Of a DNA stretch of 24,258 nt, positions 13,653 through 22,006 are shown in pieces. Source of the DNA: JANNSW01 sp031431235 (GTDB lineage Bacteria > Pseudomonadota > Alphaproteobacteria > Rhizobiales > Hyphomicrobiaceae); the NCBI GenBank assembly GCA_031431235.1, contig JANPDA010000487.1:1-24258 (forward strand). The letters are read 5' to 3'. The number at the start of each line of letters is the position of its first letter. Position 1 is the first letter of the stretch. The notes under the pieces are model-generated. The model ran no database searches and was not told where the DNA came from. It saw nothing but the letters and a program-made list of their open reading frames with translations. Made by a program: the position numbers and the translations under genes.

Positions 13653-14878
13653 CGGGCTTCACGCAGGATCGAGGGGATGCGGGTCGCGACATCGGCGGAG
13701 GTGAGCCACTCGATCGGCGTCTCGCGCGCGCTGCCGTTACGGACGAGGCCGTAGCGGCCGTCCGACCCGACGAGGGTGATGGTCGCCGCGTGCGGCTGGG
13801 CGCAGCCCTTGGCGCAACCCGAAACGTGAACCTCAGGCACCGGATTCCGGCCGGCCAGTGCGGGCGCGATCCGCGCCGCATCGGCAAGTGTCGCGGTCGT
13901 GGCGGACGCGCAGGCTGGCGCGCCGGGGCAGGCGACGATGGCGAGGCGGGGATCATCGGGATCGGTGACGAAGCCGGCCTCAGCGAGATCGGCAATGAGT
14001 GCGCCACGATGGAGCGGCAATGCGATCGCCCGGAATGGCGTCAGGCGCAGCTCGCCGACCCCGTGGTGCTCGGCGACCCGGGCGAGCGCTTGGAGGCCGT
14101 CCGCATCGGTGCGCCCGAATGGGAGCCCCGCGAGCACCGCTATGGGCGATCCGCTTGCCAGCACAGCCCCGGCCATCCGTCTGGCGTCATGGCCGCGGCG
14201 GTATGACTGTGTTGGCGTGGATGGGAGAGCGGCGTCGGGAACGTCACGCATCCGGGGGAGCCCGCTACCGAGCCCGAGGAACCATCGCGCAATCGCTTCG
14301 GCGCGTCCGATGATCTCGTCAGCCTCGATCGCCTCGAGCCGAGCGACACCGTCGCTGCGCTGCAACCCGACGGCGAAGCGCGCATCGCCCTCGGCGCGGA
14401 ACCGCACATCGGCGTCGATGCCGTCGAGCGGCAGTGAGCCGCCGCCATCGACGATCCACGAGAACTTGGTGGGCAGCTGATGCAACTCGGGCGTCGCCGC
14501 AAGGAGCGCTTCCAGCGCCGCGGCGATCGGGCGGACATCGACGGTCATTGCCGGATCGATGCCAGCGAGTGGGCTCGCGAGCACATTGCGGATGGCCTCG
14601 GCGGCCGGGCTCTGGTCGATCAGGCCAGCGTCGGCGAGTGCGGCGGTGAGAGCGGGCAAGGTCGCTTCGGTCACACCGCGCAGCTGCAGGTTTCCCCGCT
14701 GGGAGAGATCGATCTGGCCATTGCCGAAGCCGCGCGCCCAGCCCGCGATCCGGCGTGCGAGCCCGATCGGCAGCACGCCCGCCGTCAGCCGCAGCCGCAC
14801 GAGCAGCCCGTCTCCCGTCTGCATCGGGCGGAGCGTGCCCGGACACCAACCTCGGCGCATGTCGGTCGCGGTGATCAC
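13649..14878 (-). CDS. cobG: Precorrin-3B synthase (iron-sulfur monooxygenase)
   Basis: Oxygen-dependent enzyme that makes precorrin-3B, the step marking the aerobic pathway. 409 residues with the sulfite/nitrite-reductase-like two-repeat fold: GWCPGTLRPMQTGDGLLVR, the ferredoxin-like half with DLSQRGNLQLRGV, and C-terminal cluster ligands C317, C323, C355 and C359 (CPGAPAC...SGCAKGC, a C-X5-C...C-X3-C pattern). I choose a GTG start at 14878: it makes a GTGA overlap with the cobN stop and has GAGG 7 nt upstream. The next candidate, ATG at 14860, has no ribosome binding site, though the family would tolerate it. The frame is open much further upstream, antisense-type Arg-rich sequence within cobN, which is rejected. 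Confidence 0.92.
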   Translation of the reverse strand: MITATDMRRGWCPGTLRPMQTGDGLLVRLRLTAGVLPIGLARRIAGWARGFGNGQIDLSQRGNLQLRGVTEATLPALTAALADAGLIDQSPAAEAIRNVLASPLAGIDPAMTVDVRPIAAALEALLAATPELHQLPTKFSWIVDGGGSLPLDGIDADVRFRAEGDARFAVGLQRSDGVARLEAIEADEIIGRAEAIARWFLGLGSGLPRMRDVPDAALPSTPTQSYRRGHDARRMAGAVLASGSPIAVLAGLPFGRTDADGLQALARVAEHHGVGELRLTPFRAIALPLHRGALIADLAEAGFVTDPDDPRLAIVACPGAPACASATTATLADAARIAPALAGRNPVPEVHVSGCAKGCAQPHAATITLVGSDGRYGLVRNGSARETPIEWLTSADVATRIPSILREAR

Positions 14879-17800
14879 GATGCGACCTCGCCTGCCATGA
14901 GCCTCAATTCGGCCGCGACCGCGTTTCGCCTCGGCTTCCAGAGCCCGCGGCGAATTGCATCCTCCAGCCGCTCGGCGATGGCCCGCCCAGCGCGCGGGTT
15001 GTGCGTCAGTATGAACGCTCTCACCATCTCGTCCGCCACGAAAGCCTGATGCACGGCATCGAATTGGTGGTCGGTCACGATGCCCGCGGTTGCCGCGAAA
15101 GCATAGACCGCTTCGACCGCTTGTGCGAATTCGGCCGCGCCGCGGTGGCCGTGACGCATCTGGCCGGCGATCCAGGCCGGGTTCGCCACCCGGCCGCGCA
15201 CGACGCGGGCGATCTCCTCGGCGAGGGTGCGGGCGCGTGGGGCCGCTCCGGGCGCACTGGTATCGAGGTGGTAGAGGGCTGCGTGTGAGCCCTTCGCCGC
15301 TGCGTATCCGCCCACATAGTCGGCGACGCCATCGGCATCGAGGATGTCGCGCTCGCGGTCGTCCTGGACGTGGACGAGGGCGTCGGATGTCGCCACGCGC
15401 TCGGCAAAGCCCTGCGCTGGACGAGCCTCGCCCTGGGCGCCGAAGGTGTGGGTGGCGGACGCGAGATAGGTCGCGCCCAGCTCGGCACGCTCGCCCCAGT
15501 CGCCGTCGAGCGCCTGGCGAGCCGCTCCCGTGCCGAAGCTGCCGGGTGCCGAGCCCCAAACCCGATCGAGGCTCTGGGCCTTGCGGCGAGCCTGTGCGAG
15601 CGGGTTGTCGGCATCTTCCTCATCGAGCCGTGCCACCAAACGCACGGCCTGATCGAACAGACCCATCTGTGCAGGGAACACGTCGCGGAAGAGCCCGGAG
15701 ACGCGCAGCGTGACATCGACCCTCGGGCGGGCGAGCTTGGCGATTGGAATGGCCTCGATGCCCGTGACCCGCGCCGAGGCGTAGTCCCAGAGCGGGCGCA
15801 CCCCCATCAGCGCAAGGCCCGTCGCCAGCTCCTCGCCGCCCGTGCGCATGGCGGGCGAGGCCCACAGATCGAGCACGATCCGCCGCGGCCAGTCGCCCTC
15901 ATCCTGCAGGTGGCGGCGGATGACCTCATCGGCCGCCTTCCCGCCCAGCAACGCGGCCGTGCGGGTTGGAATCTGGCGGGGGTCGAGGGTCGCCAGATTG
16001 CGTCCCGTCGGCAGCACGTCGAGCCGGCCCCGCGTCGGCGCGCCAGCCGGCCCGGCCGGGATGAACCGGCCGTCGAGGGCGGACAGCAGGGCGTCGGATT
16101 CGGCGCTGCCGATGGCGTCGAGCTTGGGCAGGATGCGGTCGCGGATGAGGCTGAGGGCGCGTGCGGTGGCGGGCCGGTGCGGCTCGGGATCGACCCCGCC
16201 GGCAATGAGGCCGAGCGCAGTGGTGTCGAGAGCCAGCCGCTCGCGTGGCGCAGCTACGGATGCGCCCGCCGTGTAGGGGCGACCCGCAGGTCGCCCGATA
16301 TCCTCGGCGAGCGCGTCGCGCAACGACGTTTCCGGATCGGCATTGGCGAGTGCGAGGGCGAGCGAGGCCCTGGCTTCGCCTCGCGGAGACTGGCCGAGCA
16401 CATGCAACCCGTCGCGGATCGCCAGCTCTTTCTGATCGCAGAGCTGGGCGTCGAGCCGCTGCAGCGCGTCGGCTTCCAGCATCTCGTCCCTCACCCCGCA
16501 TTCGCCGGCAAAACCGGTGCGGCGAGCTTCCTCGAGGATTGCCGAACGCAAGAGCTTCGCGCGGCGCGGATCGAGCCGGTCGGCTTCGGCGTACTCGTCC
16601 AGCAAGCGCTCGAGCTCGAAGGCTGCGCCATGCAGGCCGGCCGCCTTCAAGGGTGGCGTCATGTGGCCGAGCGTCACCGCCGCAATCCGCCGGCGCGCGA
16701 CGGCCGCTTCGCCCGGATTGTTGACGATGAAGGGGTAGATCACCGGGAGCCCGCGCGTCAGCAGCGCCGGCCAGCAGTCCCCCGACAGCGCCAGCGCTTT
16801 GCCCGGCAGCCATTCGAGCGTCCCATGCGTGCCGAAGGGAACGAGGGCATCGATGCCGGCCTGATGCCGCAACGCCAGATAGAAGGCAGCGAAGGCATGC
16901 CGGGGCGGCCGGCTCATGTCGTGATAAGCGGTCTTGCGGTCGGCGGCGTCCGCCCGTTCCGGCTGCAGCGCGACCAGCACCTTGCCGAAGCGTCGCACCG
17001 GCAAATGGAAGGCGCCATTGCGGAAGCGGGGATCCTCTTCCGGCGGGCCCCAGACCGTGTCGATCGCGGTGAGGTGAGCGTCGGGCAATGCCAAGCGGTA
17101 GTCCTCGAGCGCGATGTCGAGGGTCTCGCGGCCGTCCTCCAGCGAGCGCACGATCTGGTCATCAGGCGCCGGCGCTTGCGTGTCGTAACCAGCGGCCGCG
17201 AGCAGGCCGAGGACGACCCGCAAACTTTGCCCCGTATCAAGCCCGACCGCATAGCCGGCGCGCCCGCCGCGGGCCGGATAGTCCGGCAAGATGATGGCAA
17301 TGGCGCGCTCGTTGCGGGCTTTGGCTGCGAGCCGCACCCACCCGGCTGCCAGATCGGCGGTCGTCGCGACACCGCCCTCGTCCGGCGCGTGCGCATCCGC
17401 CTCGAATTCGAGATCGCCGTCGGCAGGCATGCGTTCCTTGAACGAGATGGCGCGCGTGCCGATTCGCCCGTCGATCTCGGGTAGCACGACATTCATGGCG
17501 AGGTCGGTCGCCGACAGGCCGCGGCCGTCCTTTTCCCAGAGCGCCCGCGAGGTGCCTGCAAGCACGGCCTGGATGACTGGGACGCCGGCCAGATCGAGCA
17601 CGGTCGAGCCATCGTCACGGCGCGCCGAGAAAGCCGTGGTGTTGAGGATGATGGCGGGGCGGCGCTCCGTGATCATGCGCGTGAGGATGCGCGCCGCCTC
17701 GGGGTCCTTGAGGCTCGTCACATAGCATGGAAAGGGGTCGAGCCCCCGAGCGGACAAGGCTCGGGCCAGCGCGGCGATCGGCGCCGTATCGCCCGCCATC

Positions 17801-18414
17801 AGTGCCGAGCGGTAAAAGAGGAGCAGAGCGCGGGGCCGTGCAATCCGATCGGGCGTGACAGCCAGCCCGGGGAATTCCCAGTGGCCTGCCGCAGGCACCG
17901 GGCGCGGCGGCTCAGGCGCAAGGGGCGTCCCCAGGCGTGCGGCGATCGCAGAGAGCGCCGAGCGAACGTTCTGCGGCCCACCCAGGCGCAAGCAGCGGTC
18001 GACATGGTCGAGCAGAGTCTCCGGTACGCTCGAGAGCGCCGCCAGTCTGGGGTCGGGCCGGTCGTCGCCGGGCAAGCAGTAGAGGTCGATGCCGCGCTCG
18101 CGTGCGATGCGGGCCACCTCCTCGAAGCCGTAGCGCCAATAGTCGAGCCCGCCGAGCGAGCGGATGAGAACTGCCCGAGCGTTGCCGATCACGCTGTCCA
18201 CATAGAGGTCGACCGACATCGGATGCTTCAAACGCTTCAGGCTCGCGAGCCGCATGGTCGGCAGGTGCGCGCGATTGCCGCGCCAGGCAGCCGCGAGCGC
18301 CGACAGGTCGGTGTCGGTGAACGACAGCACGACGATCTCGGCCGGCGTCTGCCCGAGATCGATGGCCTGGTCCTGCTCGTCCAGCGTTTCCTGGACGGTG
18401 GGAAGAAGATGCAT
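14875..18414 (-). CDS. cobN: Cobaltochelatase large subunit
   Basis: Large subunit of the ATP-dependent CobNST chelatase that inserts Co2+ into hydrogenobyrinic acid a,c-diamide. 1179 residues, within the usual range of CobN/ChlH-type proteins. Recognisable blocks: VVLSFTDTDLSALAAAW near the N-terminus, DYPARGGRAGYAVGLDTG, the PFGTHGTLEWLPGKALAL segment and VNNPGEAAVARRRIAAVTLGHMTPP in the middle, and a C-terminal PAWIAGQMRHGHRGAAEFA followed by LTHNPRAGRAIAERLEDAI. The ATG at 18414 has GAGG 8 nt upstream and lies 16 nt after the cobW stop. The CobS and CobT partners are not in the window. Many long frames on the opposite strand (for example 15370-17484) are GC-driven shadows of this gene. 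Confidence 0.96.
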   Translation of the reverse strand: MHLLPTVQETLDEQDQAIDLGQTPAEIVVLSFTDTDLSALAAAWRGNRAHLPTMRLASLKRLKHPMSVDLYVDSVIGNARAVLIRSLGGLDYWRYGFEEVARIARERGIDLYCLPGDDRPDPRLAALSSVPETLLDHVDRCLRLGGPQNVRSALSAIAARLGTPLAPEPPRPVPAAGHWEFPGLAVTPDRIARPRALLLFYRSALMAGDTAPIAALARALSARGLDPFPCYVTSLKDPEAARILTRMITERRPAIILNTTAFSARRDDGSTVLDLAGVPVIQAVLAGTSRALWEKDGRGLSATDLAMNVVLPEIDGRIGTRAISFKERMPADGDLEFEADAHAPDEGGVATTADLAAGWVRLAAKARNERAIAIILPDYPARGGRAGYAVGLDTGQSLRVVLGLLAAAGYDTQAPAPDDQIVRSLEDGRETLDIALEDYRLALPDAHLTAIDTVWGPPEEDPRFRNGAFHLPVRRFGKVLVALQPERADAADRKTAYHDMSRPPRHAFAAFYLALRHQAGIDALVPFGTHGTLEWLPGKALALSGDCWPALLTRGLPVIYPFIVNNPGEAAVARRRIAAVTLGHMTPPLKAAGLHGAAFELERLLDEYAEADRLDPRRAKLLRSAILEEARRTGFAGECGVRDEMLEADALQRLDAQLCDQKELAIRDGLHVLGQSPRGEARASLALALANADPETSLRDALAEDIGRPAGRPYTAGASVAAPRERLALDTTALGLIAGGVDPEPHRPATARALSLIRDRILPKLDAIGSAESDALLSALDGRFIPAGPAGAPTRGRLDVLPTGRNLATLDPRQIPTRTAALLGGKAADEVIRRHLQDEGDWPRRIVLDLWASPAMRTGGEELATGLALMGVRPLWDYASARVTGIEAIPIAKLARPRVDVTLRVSGLFRDVFPAQMGLFDQAVRLVARLDEEDADNPLAQARRKAQSLDRVWGSAPGSFGTGAARQALDGDWGERAELGATYLASATHTFGAQGEARPAQGFAERVATSDALVHVQDDRERDILDADGVADYVGGYAAAKGSHAALYHLDTSAPGAAPRARTLAEEIARVVRGRVANPAWIAGQMRHGHRGAAEFAQAVEAVYAFAATAGIVTDHQFDAVHQAFVADEMVRAFILTHNPRAGRAIAERLEDAIRRGLWKPRRNAVAAELRLMAGEVAS

Positions 18415-18430
18415 CTCGTCGCCTCGCCCT

Positions 18431-19462
18431 TCAGCCCGCGAGTGCCGCCTCGATCGCTGCCCGGTCGATGCCCTTCTCGCCGATCACGACGAGGCGACCG
18501 GGGCCAGTCTCGTCCTTGCCCCATGGCCGATCGAAATGCTGCTGCACCCGCGGGCCGACGGCCTGTACCAGGAGCCGCATCGGCTTGCCGGCGACACGCA
18601 GAAAGCCTTTCATCCGCAAAACGTCGTGCGCTCCGGCAATGGCCGAGAGCCTGCTCGCGAAAGTTGCCGGATCGGCAATCGGGGGCACCGCGACGATGAA
18701 GGTATCGAAATCGTCGTGGTCGTGGCCCTCCGCGCCGTCATGGTGCGACCGGCGGCCCGCCAGATCGTTCTCGGCGGCGGCACCCAGCCCGATCAGCACT
18801 GCGGGATCGATCCGGCCTCGAGTCGTCTCGACCACCCGCACCGAAGGCCTGAGGGATGCCTCGATCGCTGCGCGCACCTGGCCGCGGGCTGCCGCGTCCA
18901 TCAGGTCGCCCTTGTTGAGGATGACGAGATCGGCGCACAGGATCTGGTCCTCGAACACTTCTTCCAGGGGATTGTCGTGGTCGAGGTTGGGATCCTCCTC
19001 GCGCTGGCGCCGGAGCGCTTCGGGGTCGTCGGCAAAACGCCCATCGGCGACCGCGCGGCCATCGACCACGGCAATCACCGCATCGACCGTCACGCGCGAG
19101 CGGATCGCCGGCCAGTCGAATGCCTTGATCAATGGTTTGGGCAACGCGAGCCCGGAGGTTTCGATCAGGATATGCTCGGGCGGATTGGCGCGGCCGAGCA
19201 GCAGCTCCAGCGTCGGCACGAAATCGTCGGCGACGGTGCAACAGATGCAGCCATTCGCCAGCTCGACGATGTTGTCCGCCGGGCAGCTCTCGACGCCGCA
19301 GCCTTTGAGGATGTCGCCATCGACGCCGACATCGCCGAACTCGTTGACGATGACGGCGAGGCGCCGCCCGCGCACATTTTCGAGCAGATGGCGAACGAGC
19401 GTCGTCTTGCCCGCGCCGAGGAAGCCGGTGACGATGGTGCATGGGACTTTGGCGGGCGTCAT
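18431..19462 (-). CDS. cobW: CobW, G3E-family GTPase metallochaperone
   Basis: GTP-dependent metal chaperone thought to deliver Co2+ to the CobN chelatase. 343 residues: P-loop GFLGAGKTT at 13-21, VNEFGDVGVDGDIL, the metal-binding CxCC motif (C72, C74, C75 in NGCICCT), the GTP-specificity motif NKGD (VILNKGDLMD), and a His/Asp-rich stretch (SHHDGAEGHDHDD) in the second half before the C-terminal domain with MKGFLRVAGKPMRLLVQ. The ATG at 19462 has GGAGG 6 nt upstream and an ATGA overlap with the upstream gene, so the longer frame is rejected. Its position just ahead of cobN fits metal hand-over. Family members vary in metal; context supports cobalt. Confidence 0.95.
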   Translation of the reverse strand: MTPAKVPCTIVTGFLGAGKTTLVRHLLENVRGRRLAVIVNEFGDVGVDGDILKGCGVESCPADNIVELANGCICCTVADDFVPTLELLLGRANPPEHILIETSGLALPKPLIKAFDWPAIRSRVTVDAVIAVVDGRAVADGRFADDPEALRRQREEDPNLDHDNPLEEVFEDQILCADLVILNKGDLMDAAARGQVRAAIEASLRPSVRVVETTRGRIDPAVLIGLGAAAENDLAGRRSHHDGAEGHDHDDFDTFIVAVPPIADPATFASRLSAIAGAHDVLRMKGFLRVAGKPMRLLVQAVGPRVQQHFDRPWGKDETGPGRLVVIGEKGIDRAAIEAALAG

Positions 19463-19875
19463 TGTTGGCCTCCATTGGGCGCTGCCGGCGTGGGCGGAAT
19501 GCGGGCGAGCGCGCCGCGCTTCATGATCTCGGGCCGCTCGCGCCAGGGCACGAGCCCATCGGGCGTCAGGGCGTAGTGCCGGATGCCGGCCAACAGCGTC
19601 CCGGCATGCTCGGGCGCGAGGTCGCCGTAGACGTAGGTCCATTTCCCAGGCGAGGAGACGGCCACGTTGCAGGAGCGCTTGCAGGACGAGAGGCAGGCGA
19701 CGGGCACGATCTCGATGGCGCCGTGCGTGCCCGGATCGAGGGCGGATTCGAGGGCGTAGTAGAGCCTCGCGCCGCTGCGCGCTTCCCGCGGCTCGAACGG
19801 CTCGCCGGGCTTCAAGCAGGTGACGCAGACGTGGAGGGTGACTGGAGCGGGTTGCTCGTTCGTGCTGTCTGCCAT
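19459..19875 (-). CDS. DUF1636 metal-binding protein, first gene of the riboswitch operon
   Basis: Small soluble protein of 138 residues of the DUF1636 family, often found beside cobW. It has a thioredoxin-like ferredoxin cysteine layout: C17 and C20 (HVCVTC), then C61, C65 and C69 (ACLSSCKRSC). Such ligands could hold an iron-sulfur cluster or another metal. No reaction is established. The ATG at 19875 has GAGG 9 nt upstream; another ATG three codons earlier sits too close to it. The stop overlaps the cobW start by 4 nt. It is the first reading frame behind the cobalamin riboswitch, 121 nt after the B12 box, and the ribosome binding site lies in the loop of a CCGTCC/GGACGG hairpin (19877-19902), a possible switch target. 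Confidence 0.85.
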   Translation of the reverse strand: MADSTNEQPAPVTLHVCVTCLKPGEPFEPREARSGARLYYALESALDPGTHGAIEIVPVACLSSCKRSCNVAVSSPGKWTYVYGDLAPEHAGTLLAGIRHYALTPDGLVPWRERPEIMKRGALARIPPTPAAPNGGQQ

Positions 19876-19988
19876 GCCGTCCATCCTCGCAGACGCGGAC
19901 GGAGTCGGGCCTGATGCGCGCTGGGCAAGGGATCGATCATCCCCCGTGCGGCCTCAAGCCAGGGCACCCCGCCCGGCCGATGCAGTCT

Positions 19989-20160
19989 CTCCCGACGGCA
20001 GGTCTCCTGGCTCGCGGGTCGGTGCCGATGCCGCCTTCCCGGGTGCCTCACCCAGTGGCTCGTGACATCGGCTCGCCGCTTACAGTTGCGGGGGCAGCGC
20101 CGGCTGGCGAAGGATTCGCTCCGGCTTCCCTTTTGATCTCCAGGCTGGAGAACCGTCGTG
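19989..20160 (-). ncRNA. Cobalamin (adenosylcobalamin) riboswitch
   Basis: On the minus strand the conserved elements occur in order. ACGGTTC opens the 5' side, AAAAGGGAAGCCGG follows (near 20121-20134), then GCCCCCGCAACTGTAA (20095-20080), GAGCCACTGGG (20061-20051), CCCGGGAAGGCGG (20043-20031), and the B12 box GAGCCAGGAGACCTGCC (20013-19997). Spacing fits the class. It lies downstream of a good promoter and ahead of the DUF1636-cobW-cobN-cobG-cobH-cobI-cobJ operon, so B12 should shut this operon off. No clear terminator with a T-run follows; a hairpin enclosing the ribosome binding site (19877-19902) suggests translational control, which is inference. It is divergent from cobP. Confidence 0.97.
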
Positions 20161-20164
20161 CCAA

Positions 20165-20193
20165 TCGATATGAAGTCGTGGCAATCCTGTCAA
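20165..20193 (-). promoter_or_regulatory. Sigma-70-type promoter of the riboswitch operon
   Basis: On the minus strand a perfect -35 TTGACA (20193-20188) is followed, after exactly 17 nt, by TATCGA (20170-20165). A start about 7 nt further falls at 20158, at the 5' edge of the riboswitch. The agreement of box quality, spacing and RNA start makes this the best-supported promoter in the window. It sits only 15 bp from the divergent cobP start codon. Confidence 0.75.
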
Positions 20194-20207
20194 TCACGGC
20201 GTTCGCC

Positions 20208-20723
20208 ATGTCCCTCCCGCATCTGACACTCGTCTTGGGTGGCGCCCGCTCGGGCAAGAGCCGCTGGGCGGAAGCTCTGGTGACGGCCGAGCCGGGGCCA
20301 TGGACCTATCTGGCGACAGCGCAGGCGTTCGATGCGGAGATGGAGGAGCGGATCGCCGAGCACCGGGCGCGGCGCGCAGCGGGCTGGGCGACGGTCGAGG
20401 CGCCGCTCGCGCTCGCCGAGGCGGTCAGCCGCGAAGGTGCTCGCGGAAACCCGATGCTGATCGATTGCCTGACGCTCTGGTTGTCCAATGTGATGCTGGC
20501 TGGACATGAGGGTGAGCCGGCAAGCGATGCGCTCGAGGCCGCGGTCGTCGCATGCAGGACGCCGATTGTTGCCGTCTCCAACGAGGTCGGGCTCGGCATC
20601 GTGCCGGAGACGCCACTCGGCCGGCGTTTCCGCGATGCGCAGGGGCGCCTCAATCAGAGAATGGCGGCGACGGCGGACCGGGTCGTGCTGATGGTCGCGG
20701 GGCTGCCGTTGCAGGTGAAATGA
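20208..20723 (+). CDS. cobP: Adenosylcobinamide kinase / adenosylcobinamide-phosphate guanylyltransferase
   Basis: Bifunctional enzyme of nucleotide-loop assembly: phosphorylates adenosylcobinamide and transfers GMP to it. 171 residues (CobU in enterobacterial naming). P-loop GGARSGKS at 11-18, the AEHRARRAAGW segment with H52, the likely GMP-carrying His, IDCLTLWLSNVM, and SNEVGLGIVPETPLGRRFRDAQGRLNQ. The frame is open from 19914, but the extra part crosses the riboswitch on the other strand; MSLPHLTLVLGGARSGKS is the family N-terminus, so ATG 20208 is chosen despite a weak ribosome binding site. It is divergent from the riboswitch operon and appears to lead cobP-Uma2-cobO-cobQ. Confidence 0.94.
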   Translation: MSLPHLTLVLGGARSGKSRWAEALVTAEPGPWTYLATAQAFDAEMEERIAEHRARRAAGWATVEAPLALAEAVSREGARGNPMLIDCLTLWLSNVMLAGHEGEPASDALEAAVVACRTPIVAVSNEVGLGIVPETPLGRRFRDAQGRLNQRMAATADRVVLMVAGLPLQVK

Positions 20724-20739
20724 GTCGCCGTGTCGTGAT

Positions 20740-21363
20740 ATGATGATTGCCATGAACGAGATGTTCCGCCCACCGCAGCCACTCTACCGCCGTCCCGGCA
20801 CGACGCGGGCTGGCGATGGCCTGCCGCGTCGCAAGTGGTCGGCCGACGAGCTGCAGATGATGCTGGAAGCAGGCATCATCGAGCACCGCGAGCGTTTCGA
20901 GCTGATCGGCGGGGATCTGATAGCCATGGCGGCCAGGGGCAGGCACCACGAGTTGGTGAAAATTGCGCTGTGCGATTTTTGGATCAAGAATCGGCCGCCC
21001 GAGCTGAGTGTTGCCCAGGAGACGGTGCTGCACCTCGGCGATCACGACGAGCCGGAGCCCGAGTTCATCGTCTATCCATCCTCGATCCTCGCTCCCGATG
21101 TGCGTGGCGACACGGTGCTGCTGGTTGTAGAGGTCTCCGGATCGAGTCTCAGGCACGATCGGCAGATCAAGATGCCTCTCTATGCCTCCTATGGCGTGCG
21201 GGAGTATTGGGTCATCGATGCGGTCAAGCTCGTCACGACCGTGCATCGCAATCCACAAGGGACAAGCTACGAGAGAGTGAACGAGTACCAGGCAAGGAAG
21301 CTTTTGACTCCGCACCTTGCGCCTTCACTCGCCGTGCGGCTGAGCGACCTGAAGATCGAGTGA
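20740..21363 (+). CDS. Uma2 family (DUF820) PD-(D/E)XK endonuclease-like protein
   Basis: 207-residue protein of the Uma2/DUF820 family, a restriction-endonuclease-like fold of unknown function, abundant in cyanobacteria and scattered elsewhere. Family features: KWSADELQMMLEAGI, RFELIGGDLIAMAARGRHHELV, the acidic strand EPEPEFIVYPSS, VVEVSGSSLRHDRQIKMPLYASYGVREYWVID. The nuclease Asp usually seen in the P-D/E motif is Glu here (E108), while E131 and K144 are kept, so activity may be altered or retained. It lies 16 nt after cobP and ends 3 nt before cobO, in operon-like spacing, yet has no known cobalamin role. Several nearby in-frame ATGs (20740, 20743, 20752, 20761) make the exact start uncertain. 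Confidence 0.87.
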   Translation: MMIAMNEMFRPPQPLYRRPGTTRAGDGLPRRKWSADELQMMLEAGIIEHRERFELIGGDLIAMAARGRHHELVKIALCDFWIKNRPPELSVAQETVLHLGDHDEPEPEFIVYPSSILAPDVRGDTVLLVVEVSGSSLRHDRQIKMPLYASYGVREYWVIDAVKLVTTVHRNPQGTSYERVNEYQARKLLTPHLAPSLAVRLSDLKIE

Positions 21364-21366
21364 TCC

Positions 21367-21981
21367 ATGACCGACATGACCGAGGCCGAGCGTGCGCGCC
21401 ACAAGGCCAAGATGGAGAAGCGCAAAGCCGTCCAGGACGCCGAGGTGGCGGAGAAGACCGAGGAGCGCGGCATCCTGATGGTCCACACCGGAGCGGGCAA
21501 AGGCAAGTCGACGGCGGCGTTCGGCCTGGTGCTGCGCGCGCTCGGCCATGGCTACCGGGTCGGCGTCGTGCAGTTCGGCAAGGGCGCCTGGGAGATCGGC
21601 GAGCGCAACGCCGCCGGGCGCTTCGGCGACCAGATCGTCTGGGAGACGCTGGGTGAAGGGTTCACCTGGGAGACGCAGGATCGCGAGCGCGACGTGCAAG
21701 CCGCGGAGCGGGCATGGCAGCGTTCCAAGCAGTTGATGGCGGAACCTTCGATCCGTCTGCTGGTGCTCGACGAGCTCAACATCGCGCTGCGCTACGATCA
21801 CCTGCCGCTCGTCGAGGTGGTGGCGGTGCTGCGGGCCAGGCGCGAGGACTTGACCATCGTCGTCACCGGCCGCAACGCCAAGCCCGAGCTGATCGAGGCC
21901 GCCGACCTCGTGACCGAGATGACCCTCGTCAAGCACCACTTCAAGGCCGGCGTGAAGGCGCAGAAGGGGATCGAGTTCTAG
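21367..21981 (+). CDS. cobO: Cob(I)yrinic acid a,c-diamide adenosyltransferase
   Basis: Transfers the adenosyl group of ATP to the reduced cobalt of the corrin ring. 204 residues of the CobA/CobO/BtuR type: a charged N-terminal helix (residues 5-33), P-loop HTGAGKGKST at 40-49, GHGYRVGVVQFGKGAW, ETLGEGFTWETQDRERD, VLDELNIALRYDHLP, and the C-terminal TGRNAKPELIEAADLVTEM with KHHFKAGVKAQKGIEF. Full length. The start is 3 nt after the Uma2-gene stop with no strong ribosome binding site of its own, so translation is probably coupled to the gene before it. Confidence 0.96.
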   Translation: MTDMTEAERARHKAKMEKRKAVQDAEVAEKTEERGILMVHTGAGKGKSTAAFGLVLRALGHGYRVGVVQFGKGAWEIGERNAAGRFGDQIVWETLGEGFTWETQDRERDVQAAERAWQRSKQLMAEPSIRLLVLDELNIALRYDHLPLVEVVAVLRARREDLTIVVTGRNAKPELIEAADLVTEMTLVKHHFKAGVKAQKGIEF

Positions 21982-22006
21982 GTGGGCACGGTTCTGTTCC
22001 CTCACT

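Noticed and set aside
15370..17484. 704-residue open frame on the plus strand
   Set aside because: Lies fully antisense to cobN, has shadow-type composition and no family motif; cobN is unmistakable on the other strand.
19914..20207. 98-residue N-terminal extension of cobP
   Set aside because: Translates the riboswitch in antisense; the conserved N-terminus begins at 20208.
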